From: an uncultured Oscillospiraceae bacterium
GTDB lineage: Bacteria; Bacillota; Clostridia; Oscillospirales; Oscillospiraceae
Reading direction: 5' to 3'
Length of the DNA stretch: 5,000 bases
NCBI GenBank assembly: GCA_900762005.1
Contig: CAAFEV010000091.1
Location: forward strand, 1 to 5,000
Shown: positions 1 through 5,000 of the stretch, in pieces
Numbering within the stretch: position 1 is the first letter of the stretch
Layout: the number at the start of each line of letters is the position of its first letter
Made by a program: the position numbers and the translations under genes
Notes under the pieces: generated by a model
What the model was told of the DNA's origin: nothing
What the model saw: only the letters and a program-made list of their open reading frames with translations
Databases searched by the model: none

Positions 1-911
1 GGGCTGTTGGTATGGACGCTCCAAGAAAGCGTCCACGAATACGGAATAGATTGCTTTGCGTCGCTGTCATAACGGGTATTTTCGTAAATATGATAGGACA
101 TTTGATATACCCTGTTGCTTATGGTATGGCGGTCATAATCGGCGGCTTGCCATTCATTCGCCGTATGCTCCGCTTCGGGCGTCCTCGCATATTCAATCGC
201 CTTATCAAGCAAGAGCGTTTTCCCCGCCTGCTCCTCCCACGCTGCGGCCTGTTCGCGCAAGTTATCATAAATCGCCTGTTCAGCCGCCACGCTTTCCTCG
301 CGCCTTGCCCGTAGCTGCTCCAAGGACAAGGCCGTTAATGCTGAAATATCCGCGTTGCCCGCTTCAAAATAGATAATGCGCTCTATCTTCATGCTGTCGG
401 CGGGTTCTAATTTATCGTGGTCGTATGCGGAATATGTTTTTGTATCGTCCATTTGGTCGTTCCTTTCGGTGATGATGTTAGATAACGGCTGTTCCCATGC
501 GCGGCCAAAGCCGCGTACAACGGTATCGCCGTTTGCATGGTTTTCATTGAACATTGCCAACGCGGAAAACGCCTGTTCAAAGGCGGGTATATTGTCCGCG
601 CTGATATTCGGGGCAAAATGGATAACGCCGTTTTTGTATTCTTTGCCCGTCCCAACCCAACCGCGCACAAAGCTGTCGAACGGCTCTTTTGCGCCGCTGT
701 CAAAATGTTCTCCGGCATGACTTGAAACAAGGCGGCCGCCCTTGTGCTGATACCCTAAAATCAGCGTCCCGGTCTGCGCCTGGTACATAAAGCGTCGGTT
801 GCTGATTTCCCGCATATCAAAGGACGCTTGCCGCGTATCAATCAGCATGAGCGCGTCGGTAATATCCGTTTTTGGTTTACTCCGTATATGCTGCGCCTCC
901 TTTCGCGTCAT
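1..911 (-). CDS. ICE accessory protein of unknown function, 3' end outside the window
   Basis: This frame is open without a stop from an ATG at 911-909 to the window edge, giving 303 residues with the C-terminus missing. I do not recognise the function with confidence. The first half (residues 1-150) has a basic start (MTRKEAQHIRSKPK), then a mixed alpha/beta stretch with FMYQAQTGTLILGYQ at 41-55 and FDSFVRGWVGTGKEYKNG near 78-95. The second half is acidic and mainly helical from 190 to 245 (charged, Glu/Ala/Arg-rich), followed by a Tyr/Trp-rich segment (VYQMSYHIYENTRYD, 267-282). There is no signal peptide or membrane segment, so it should be cytoplasmic. Similar genes follow the VLP gene in clostridial ICEs; a DUF4316/YodL-type or large-polyvalent-protein-associated (LPD) domain is possible but is only my recollection. 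The start is uncertain: the ATG at 911 has no good ribosome site, an alternative in-frame ATG lies at 848, and another with a good site at 452. Confidence 0.75.
   Translation of the reverse strand, partial: MTRKEAQHIRSKPKTDITDALMLIDTRQASFDMREISNRRFMYQAQTGTLILGYQHKGGRLVSSHAGEHFDSGAKEPFDSFVRGWVGTGKEYKNGVIHFAPNISADNIPAFEQAFSALAMFNENHANGDTVVRGFGRAWEQPLSNIITERNDQMDDTKTYSAYDHDKLEPADSMKIERIIYFEAGNADISALTALSLEQLRARREESVAAEQAIYDNLREQAAAWEEQAGKTLLLDKAIEYARTPEAEHTANEWQAADYDRHTISNRVYQMSYHIYENTRYDSDAKQSIPYSWTLSWSVHTNS
460..466 (-). promoter_or_regulatory. Internal ribosome-binding site inside the 911-1 gene
   Basis: On the minus strand AAAGGAA stands 7 nt before an ATG at 452-450, in the same frame as the surrounding gene. 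The product of that start would begin MDDTKTYSAYDHDK (residue 154 of the long frame) and continue past the window edge. The site is better than anything seen before the ATG at 911. It could give a second, shorter protein, or mark an old junction where two adjacent genes fused. Seen in sequence; use in the cell is inferred. Confidence 0.4.
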
Positions 912-937
912 AAGGGTTTGGGATATTCCCAACAAGC

Positions 938-977
938 AAAAGCCCCGCAAATCTCAAAGAGAAATGCGGGGCTTTAT
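938..977 (-). terminator. Strong terminator-like hairpin after the topB/VLP operon
   Basis: The arms AAAGCCCCGCA (939-949) and TGCGGGGCTTT (965-975) are perfectly complementary over 11 bp. Inside them TCTC (952-955) and GAGA (959-962) can extend the stem around an AAA loop after a small A/A internal loop. Read on the minus strand, the GC-rich stem runs into TTTTGCTTGTT, a moderate U-tract. On the plus strand the tail is only TTTAT, so it should work best on the minus strand. It lies about 33 bp after the VLP stop codon, where an operon terminator would be expected. It is also only 27 bp before the next ATG (911), so it may attenuate that gene instead of fully isolating it. Confidence 0.75.
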
Positions 978-978
978 C

Positions 979-998
979 GCAAACGGGTACTCGTTTGC
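979..998. repeat. 20-bp imperfect palindrome next to the terminator
   Basis: GCAAACGGGTACTCGTTTGC has perfect 7-bp arms (979-985 and 992-998) around a six-base centre that is itself nearly symmetric (GGTACT, containing GTAC). Only the base pair 986/991 breaks full symmetry. It starts 9 bp after the VLP stop codon and is separated from the terminator hairpin by 3 bp. It could be a second RNA stem protecting the mRNA 3' end, or a DNA site for a dimeric protein. No further copy was noticed in this window. Confidence 0.55.
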
Positions 999-1007
999 TG
1001 TGCTTGC

Positions 1008-1376
1008 CTATTTAGTGGTTTTCAGCCGTAAACGCCTGTTCCTCTCGCTTTCGGCTTTCTGTCTGCGGCGTATCTTTCCGGCGCAAGCGGGGCAATACTT
1101 CGCCCGGTTGCTTCCCGCCGAAAAGGTGTTTTTGCATATCGCGCAACGGCGCAATTCGATTCCCTTATCCCTTGTGATTTCGGCGTAAAGCTCCTTATCT
1201 GCGGGCAACACCGCTTCGCGGAAGTAGCGGCACAACAGCGAATAGCTGATTGCCTGCGGGCATACGCAAGTTTCCCCGTCGTCAAGCAAAAGGCAATTCC
1301 CGTTGTCGTTGTTGGCGCAAGCGGCGCGGGTCATTTTCTTTACGGCTCGGTATTGCGCTTCATTCAGCCTAATCAT
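1008..1376 (-). CDS. Cysteine-rich VLP protein (Cys_rich_VLP family, ICE-associated)
   Basis: A 122-residue cytoplasmic protein of a small family found almost only in conjugative elements of Firmicutes. The N-terminal part carries five cysteines (C20, C28, C37, C39, C49) in a pattern with a CVCPQAIS motif. The C-terminal part has two CxxC pairs (C78/C81 and C95/C98) 13 residues apart, a typical zinc-ribbon arrangement, and ends in a very basic tail (KIRRRQKAESERNRRLRLK) suited to nucleic-acid contact. Its molecular role is not known; metal binding and DNA or RNA contact are inferred from the residues. The ATG overlaps the topB stop as ATGA, and no good ribosome site stands before it, so translation is probably coupled to topB. 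The stop is TAG, soon followed by a palindrome and the operon terminator. Confidence 0.85.
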   Translation of the reverse strand: MIRLNEAQYRAVKKMTRAACANNDNGNCLLLDDGETCVCPQAISYSLLCRYFREAVLPADKELYAEITRDKGIELRRCAICKNTFSAGSNRAKYCPACAGKIRRRQKAESERNRRLRLKTTK

Positions 1377-3448
1377 TTTTGCTCGACGCGGTAATTGACA
1401 TATTTACCGCCCGTATCGGCAAGCAGTACCACGCCGTCGAATGTGCCGCCCGTCTTGGTGGAGTGCATACCCTTGATTTTTGCCTTTCCGTCCTTTAAGA
1501 GCGCGGCGGCAATCGTTTTTGTGAACGCCTTTTTGCGCTGCTCAAAAAACTTATCGTTTTTCCACATTACAAAGCTGAAAGCGCGGTTTCCGCAATAGTA
1601 GTTCTTTTTACCCTCATATACGCTTTCGCCGCAGCGGGGGCAAACGCCGATTGCCTCCCGCTGCGGGGCGAACAGCTTTGCGTTATCCTCGGAAATGCCG
1701 GAATAATTCTTTACAAGCCCCGCCGCCATTTCCTCTATGCCGCGCACGAAGGCGGCGGGATCCTCGCGCCCCTTTGCAATCTCCGTCAGGCGGGTTTCCC
1801 ATTCGGCGGTAAGCTGTGGGGAAGTCAACGCCTCCGGCAATACCGTTGTAAGGGTCAACCCGTCCCGCGTCGCGTTCAGCTTTTTGCCGTTCCGCACAAT
1901 AAATCCCGCCTGTATCAGTTTTTCAATCATGCCCGCCCTTGTCGCGGTCGTGCCTAATCCCTTGCGCTCCGCGTCGTCGGGCGTGTCCTCGCGCCCCGCG
2001 TTTTCCATAGCCGAAAGCAAGGTATCTTCGGTAAAGGCAAGCGGCGGTTTTGTATAACACTCGGTGATTTTCGCTTGCGCGTCCTCAAAGGCCTGTCCCT
2101 CGGAAAGCTCCGGCAAGGCCGTTTCCGGCTCGGCCTCGTCCTCGTCGGGCTTGCCGTTCAGCGCAAGGCGGTAAGCGCGTTCAAGCCCGCGCCAACCCTC
2201 GCAAAGTGTTGTCCGGCCCTTGGCGGTAAAGGAATAGCCGCCGCACTCCAAAACCGCCGTAACCGCTTCGTATTCATGGGGCGGCGCGGCGGCGCAAAGC
2301 AGTTTTACGCACGCAAGGGTCATTAGCTTTTTTTCGCTGTCGGCAAGCTCCGCAAAACCATTCTTCACAAACTCCGCTGTCGGCAAAAGGGCGTGATGGT
2401 CTGTTATCTTGGCGTTGTCGCAAATCCGTGTAAGCTGCGGCGCAAACTCCATGCCCCGCGTAAAGGGAAGAATACCGAAAAGGCCTTTAATCAAATCTGC
2501 CGTATGCGCCTGCATATCGGAAGTGATGTATTTGCTGTCGGTACGCGGGTAGGTCAAAAGCCGCTTTTCATAGAGCGTTTGGGCGTAGTCAAGGGTCTGT
2601 TTCGCCGTAAACCCGAACAGGCGGTTTGCCTCCCTTTGTAAAGCGGTCAAATCAAAGAGCTTCGGCGGAGCTATGGCTTTTTTCTCTTTTTTGAGAGAAA
2701 CGCAAGCGGCCTGAGATTTCTCGCAAGCCGCTTTCATCTTCTGCGCTTCTGCTTCGGTAGGCAGCTTTTCGGACAAGGCCGCAACGCCGCCTGCGTTCAA
2801 GCGCAGGATATAGTATTTTTCTTTCTGAAAATGCTCTATGGCATAATCACGCTTGACTATCATATCAATGGTGGGCGTTTGTACGCGCCCCACATTCAAG
2901 GTCTTATGGTACAGGATAGAGAAAAGGCGGGTGGCGTTAATGCCGATAAGCCAATCGGCCTTTGCCCGACAAAGCGCGGAGTGGTAAAGATTATCGTATT
3001 CCCGCCCGTCCTTCAGGTCTGAAAAGCCCTCGCGTATCGCGCTTTCCTCCATACTGCTAATCCAAAGGCGGGTAAAGGGTTTATCACAACCCGCCTGCGA
3101 ATAGACGAAACGGAAAATCAATTCGCCCTCGCGTCCGCTATCGCAAGCGTTGACAATTTCGGTAACGTCGCCCCTGTGCATAAGGTCTTTGAGAACGGCA
3201 AATTGCTGTTCCTTGCCGCTTGCCACAACGTATTGCCATTTCTGCGGCACGATGGGTAAATCCTCATACCGCCATTTGCGGTACTGCTCGTTGTATGCGG
3301 CTGCGTCGGCAAAGCTGATAAGGTGTCCGATACACCATGACACAAGATAACCGCCGCCCTCGTAGTAGCCGCCTTTGCGTTCATTTGCGCCAAGTACGGC
3401 GGCGATTTCCTTTGCCACGCTCGGTTTTTCCGCAATTACTAATTTCAT
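1373..3448 (-). CDS. topB: DNA topoisomerase III, mobile-element type
   Basis: A 691-residue type IA topoisomerase, which passes single DNA strands through a transient break made by a tyrosine and relaxes or decatenates DNA; on ICEs it is thought to help process or replicate the transferred DNA. The TOPRIM domain is N-terminal (VIAEKPSVAKEI, 4-15, with E7; NACDSGREGELIFR, 100-113). The active-site tyrosine is Y300 in LLTYPRTDSKYI, with R302 beside it. The family's HH pair is at 351-352 (ITDHHALLPT), and GLGTTATRAGMIEKL at 497-511 is a further conserved block. The C-terminal tail has CPRCG at 603-607 and C619, a reduced zinc-ribbon-like repeat, then GGTFDGVVLLADTGGKYV. Length is normal for the mobile-element type and no frameshift is seen. 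In the TOPRIM DxD motif the second Asp is Gly (D103-S-G105). The start is set by an AGGAGG 10 nt upstream. The ATG overlaps the DUF4366 stop by 4 nt, and the stop overlaps the VLP start by 4 nt. Confidence 0.97.
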   Translation of the reverse strand: MKLVIAEKPSVAKEIAAVLGANERKGGYYEGGGYLVSWCIGHLISFADAAAYNEQYRKWRYEDLPIVPQKWQYVVASGKEQQFAVLKDLMHRGDVTEIVNACDSGREGELIFRFVYSQAGCDKPFTRLWISSMEESAIREGFSDLKDGREYDNLYHSALCRAKADWLIGINATRLFSILYHKTLNVGRVQTPTIDMIVKRDYAIEHFQKEKYYILRLNAGGVAALSEKLPTEAEAQKMKAACEKSQAACVSLKKEKKAIAPPKLFDLTALQREANRLFGFTAKQTLDYAQTLYEKRLLTYPRTDSKYITSDMQAHTADLIKGLFGILPFTRGMEFAPQLTRICDNAKITDHHALLPTAEFVKNGFAELADSEKKLMTLACVKLLCAAAPPHEYEAVTAVLECGGYSFTAKGRTTLCEGWRGLERAYRLALNGKPDEDEAEPETALPELSEGQAFEDAQAKITECYTKPPLAFTEDTLLSAMENAGREDTPDDAERKGLGTTATRAGMIEKLIQAGFIVRNGKKLNATRDGLTLTTVLPEALTSPQLTAEWETRLTEIAKGREDPAAFVRGIEEMAAGLVKNYSGISEDNAKLFAPQREAIGVCPRCGESVYEGKKNYYCGNRAFSFVMWKNDKFFEQRKKAFTKTIAAALLKDGKAKIKGMHSTKTGGTFDGVVLLADTGGKYVNYRVEQK

Positions 3449-4164
3449 TCGCCCTCGTCCTCCTGTCCGTCCTCGGTGATGTATTCCTCGGTTTCGTCGT
3501 CGTCCTCGTCAAAATCCAAATCGTCAATGTCAGAACCGCCCTTAACGCTCTGCTTTGGTTTCATCACTTTGAAATAGTAGAACGCGCCGCCGCCGATAAT
3601 CGCAAGCACAAGCACCACAAGCAGAACACCGCCCGCGCCGCCCTTTTCTTCCTCCTGCGGCGGCTCGGTTTCCTCCGGCTCGGCGGGCGTCGCTTCCTTG
3701 CCCGCGCACTCGCTCATATTGTTTTTGCATACGGGGCAAGCGGTATTGACCGCGCCCGCCGCGCATTTATCGGCGCAACTGCATACGGCGGGGGCTTCAC
3801 TCTGCCCGTCCTCCATAAGCGAAAACAAATCGGCTTCGTCCACTTGGTTCAAAAAATGCACCGTATTTTCGCCTTCATCGGCGCGGTCAATGATGATGTA
3901 AAAGTAATTGCCGTTTTTGGTTACGACGGTAATAAATTGTTTATCCTCGGCGGCGTCGCCCTCTATGTCGTCATCAAGGGTCATGTTCCCGTCGGGGGTA
4001 AGGGGCTGCGGCTCCGGCGTTGGCTCCGGCGCGGACGTTTCCTCCGGCTCGTCCCAATAGCTGTAATCGTCGCCGCCCGCGTAGGCGGTAACAGAAATGC
4101 CGCCCATAACAACAAGGGCGGCAAGCAAAACGGTACATACACGGATTAATTCTTTATTCTTCAT
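3445..4164 (-). CDS. DUF4366 membrane-anchored mobile-element protein (CD1107 family)
   Basis: A 239-residue type I membrane protein. Residues 1-29 are a Sec signal peptide (basic MKNKELIR, hydrophobic core 11-26, probable cut after AYA at 27-29). A Pro/Glu-rich linker follows (about 35-57). The conserved DUF4366 core is at roughly 60-119 (FITVVTKNGNYFYIIIDR, then VHFLNQVDEADLFSLM). A cysteine cluster follows (C128, C130, C134, C143, C146, C153), then a second acidic proline-rich spacer. One transmembrane helix spans 179-199 (LLVVLVLAIIGGGAFYYF), followed by a basic stop-transfer patch and a very acidic cytoplasmic tail (211-239). The core should therefore face outside the membrane. The biochemical role is unknown; its place between the wall hydrolase and topB in ICEs suggests part of, or support for, the mating channel. 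The gene starts inside the DUF4315 gene (11-bp overlap, different frame) with AGGAGG 9 nt upstream, and ends as ATGA on topB. Confidence 0.9.
   Translation of the reverse strand: MKNKELIRVCTVLLAALVVMGGISVTAYAGGDDYSYWDEPEETSAPEPTPEPQPLTPDGNMTLDDDIEGDAAEDKQFITVVTKNGNYFYIIIDRADEGENTVHFLNQVDEADLFSLMEDGQSEAPAVCSCADKCAAGAVNTACPVCKNNMSECAGKEATPAEPEETEPPQEEEKGGAGGVLLVVLVLAIIGGGAFYYFKVMKPKQSVKGGSDIDDLDFDEDDDETEEYITEDGQEDEGE
3459..3464 (-). promoter_or_regulatory. Ribosome-binding site of topB inside the DUF4366 coding end
   Basis: AGGAGG lies 10 nt before the topB ATG and within the last codons of the DUF4366 gene, where the same bases encode the acidic tail residues QEDEGE. The purine-rich acidic codons double as the ribosome site, which supports coupled translation and fixes the topB start. 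Confidence 0.75.
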
Positions 4165-4417
4165 CTTCGCTGTCCTCCTGTACGTTCATATATGCCGCGT
4201 CCGGCTGCGGCAAGGCGATTTCGCCGTTGGCGTAGGCGGCAAGGAAAGCGGCAAGCTGCGTCTGGTCGATGTTTACAGCCTTGACAAGCTGAACAATCTG
4301 CGCGTTTTCTTCCTCGGTTTTCCGCGCCTCAAGCTCTTTCAGCCTGCTTTGCTGTTCAAGGATTTTTGCCCTCGTTTTCGCAATTTCCTTTTCAATACGG
4401 TCAAGTTTGTTTGTCAT
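4154..4417 (-). CDS. DUF4315 family small coiled-coil protein
   Basis: An 87-residue protein of a family seen in clostridial ICEs. Residues 2-40 form a long charged helix with hydrophobic positions at heptad-like spacing (LDRIEKEIAKTRAKILEQQ, then LKELEARK), so a dimeric coiled coil is likely. Residues 41-68 make a second helical part with Leu and Ala (IVQLVKAVNIDQTQLAAFLA), and the end is acidic (EDSEDEE). There is no signal peptide or membrane segment, so it should stay in the cytoplasm; its partner is not known. I chose the ATG at 4417 because AAAGGAG (4435-4429) is 11 nt before it. The frame runs upstream to a TTG at 4438, but that codon overlaps the ribosome site itself and is an unlikely start. 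It begins 22 bp after the peptidase stop and overlaps DUF4366 by 11 bp. Confidence 0.88.
   Translation of the reverse strand: MTNKLDRIEKEIAKTRAKILEQQSRLKELEARKTEEENAQIVQLVKAVNIDQTQLAAFLAAYANGEIALPQPDAAYMNVQEDSEDEE
4174..4179 (-). promoter_or_regulatory. Ribosome-binding site of the DUF4366 gene inside DUF4315
   Basis: AGGAGG, with a 9-nt spacer to the ATG at 4164, is located within the acidic C-terminal codons of DUF4315 (QEDSEDEE). It decides the DUF4366 start and mirrors the arrangement at the next junction, where topB's site is also built into an acidic tail. Confidence 0.75.
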
Positions 4418-4439
4418 AGTGATAAAAGCTCCTTTCAAA

Positions 4440-5000
4440 TTAGTTGTAATCGGGTCGCCCGTAGGCGTAGAAATGGGATTGCCAATAGCTTGTGTTCAGC
4501 CTTGAATACTGTATCGGGTCGCCGCAATGCAACATCATAGGGTTTCCGGCTCCATCTTCGCCAACATAGATACCCACATGGCTAACGCCGGGGGTATCGT
4601 ATGTTCCCGTAAAAAATACAAGGTCGCCGGGGCGCGGGTTGGAAACAAGGGTTGAAATGTTGCAAAGCCCCTGCGCCCCAAGCCTGCCCGTATCGCATAG
4701 GCCACTGTTCGTCAGCACCCAAGACACAAAGCCGCTGCAATCAAAAGACGTTCGGGGATTGCTGCCGCCCCACACATACGGATAATACAAATACTTTTCC
4801 GCTTCCTCGATAAGCCGCGCAAACTGTTCATCATTATTTATCAGTTCGGCGGGTACTTCATATTCCTCCGGCGGGTCGGTGATGTATTTGCGGATATACT
4901 CGGATTGCGGGAAAAGGTCGGGGCGGTTGCCAAGCGCCGACATATACACCGCGTACATGGATAAGGTATCTTCGCCCATGATGTAAACCGGGACATGGGA
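4440..5000 (-). CDS. C40 (NlpC/P60) peptidoglycan hydrolase, CD1108-type, N-terminus outside the window
   Basis: The C-terminal domain of a conjugation-associated cell-wall hydrolase that cleaves peptide stems of peptidoglycan, probably to let the mating channel through the wall. Numbering from the ATG at 4979, the NlpC/P60 motifs are complete: YPYVWGG (66-72), the nucleophile C81 in FDCSGFVSWV, PRPGDLVFFTG (116-125), the catalytic His H134 in SHVGIYVGEDG, and H151 (MMLHCGDPI) as the probable third residue. The frame has no stop from 4979 to 5000 and reads SHVPVYI before that Met, so the ATG at 4979 is internal; in this family a longer N-terminal part, often with a membrane anchor and a lysozyme-like domain, precedes it. 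That part cannot be seen here. The stop (TAA) is 22 bp before DUF4315. Confidence 0.92.
   Translation of the reverse strand, partial: SHVPVYIMGEDTLSMYAVYMSALGNRPDLFPQSEYIRKYITDPPEEYEVPAELINNDEQFARLIEEAEKYLYYPYVWGGSNPRTSFDCSGFVSWVLTNSGLCDTGRLGAQGLCNISTLVSNPRPGDLVFFTGTYDTPGVSHVGIYVGEDGAGNPMMLHCGDPIQYSRLNTSYWQSHFYAYGRPDYN

Noticed and set aside
407..730. A 107-codon minus-strand frame overlapping the last gene
   Set aside because: It is an out-of-frame reading inside the longer frame that is open from 911 to the window edge, and its product has no family-like features.
918..957. Possible promoter for the last gene (TTGCGG, 17 bp, AATATC on the minus strand)
   Set aside because: Both hexamers match the consensus poorly and they overlap the terminator stem.
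799..1188. A 129-codon plus-strand frame across the terminator and VLP gene
   Set aside because: It runs through the terminator hairpin and antisense to the VLP gene, and has no credible domain.
2681..2700. TTTCTCT/AGAGAAA inverted repeat with nearby A-runs in topB, a possible slippage site
   Set aside because: The stem is AT-rich and weak, the A-runs encode Lys in a linker (SLKKEKKA), the frame does not fit a classic slippery heptamer, and topB is full-length without a shift.
3337..4149. A 270-codon open frame on the plus strand, antisense to DUF4366 and the start of topB
   Set aside because: It lies opposite two well-supported genes, is rich in Arg/Val/Gly/Leu as expected from reading GC-rich acidic codons backwards, and shows no recognisable domain or ribosome site.
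4418..4438. TTG start extending DUF4315 by seven residues
   Set aside because: The extra codons contain the ribosome site itself, and the ATG at 4417 has that site at a good distance.
1..5000. CRISPR array, tRNA or rRNA gene, insertion sequence or attachment site
   Set aside because: No direct-repeat array, cloverleaf-like sequence, transposase frame or ICE end was seen; almost the whole window is explained by the minus-strand genes.

Overview
The window is a piece of an integrative and conjugative element (ICE, or conjugative transposon) of the kind common in gut Clostridia. The gene order recalls the CD1107/CD1108 block of the Clostridioides difficile conjugative transposons. The evidence is a run of mobile-element families in their usual order: a cell-wall hydrolase, a short coiled-coil protein (DUF4315), a signal-peptide membrane protein (DUF4366), a mobile-element topoisomerase III, and a cysteine-rich VLP protein. 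Base composition is moderately GC-rich and ribosome sites are of the strong AGGAGG type, which fits a Clostridia host such as an Oscillospiraceae or Lachnospiraceae member. The species cannot be named from the sequence, and the family names are recalled, not searched.

All genes are on the minus strand, so transcription runs from position 5000 towards 1. In that order: a C40 (NlpC/P60) peptidase whose N-terminus lies beyond 5000; DUF4315 (4417-4154); DUF4366 (4164-3445); topB (3448-1373); the cysteine-rich VLP protein (1376-1008); a 96-bp gap with an imperfect palindrome and a strong terminator-like hairpin; and a gene of unknown function (911 to beyond position 1). From the peptidase to the VLP gene the spacing is 22 bp or less, or the genes overlap (11 bp once, 4 bp twice), so this looks like one operon with translational coupling.

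As inferred, the upstream part serves the cell envelope: the peptidase opens peptidoglycan for the conjugation channel, and the membrane-anchored DUF4366 protein probably belongs to that apparatus. TopB would handle the topology of the transferred DNA, and the VLP protein carries likely metal-binding cysteines. The hairpin at 938-977 probably ends or attenuates this operon before the last gene.

I see no wholly new system. The points most worth a second look are the 3' end of the operon (two adjacent inverted repeats just before a gene with no clear ribosome site) and an in-frame internal ribosome site and ATG in the middle of the last gene, which may give a second, shorter product.
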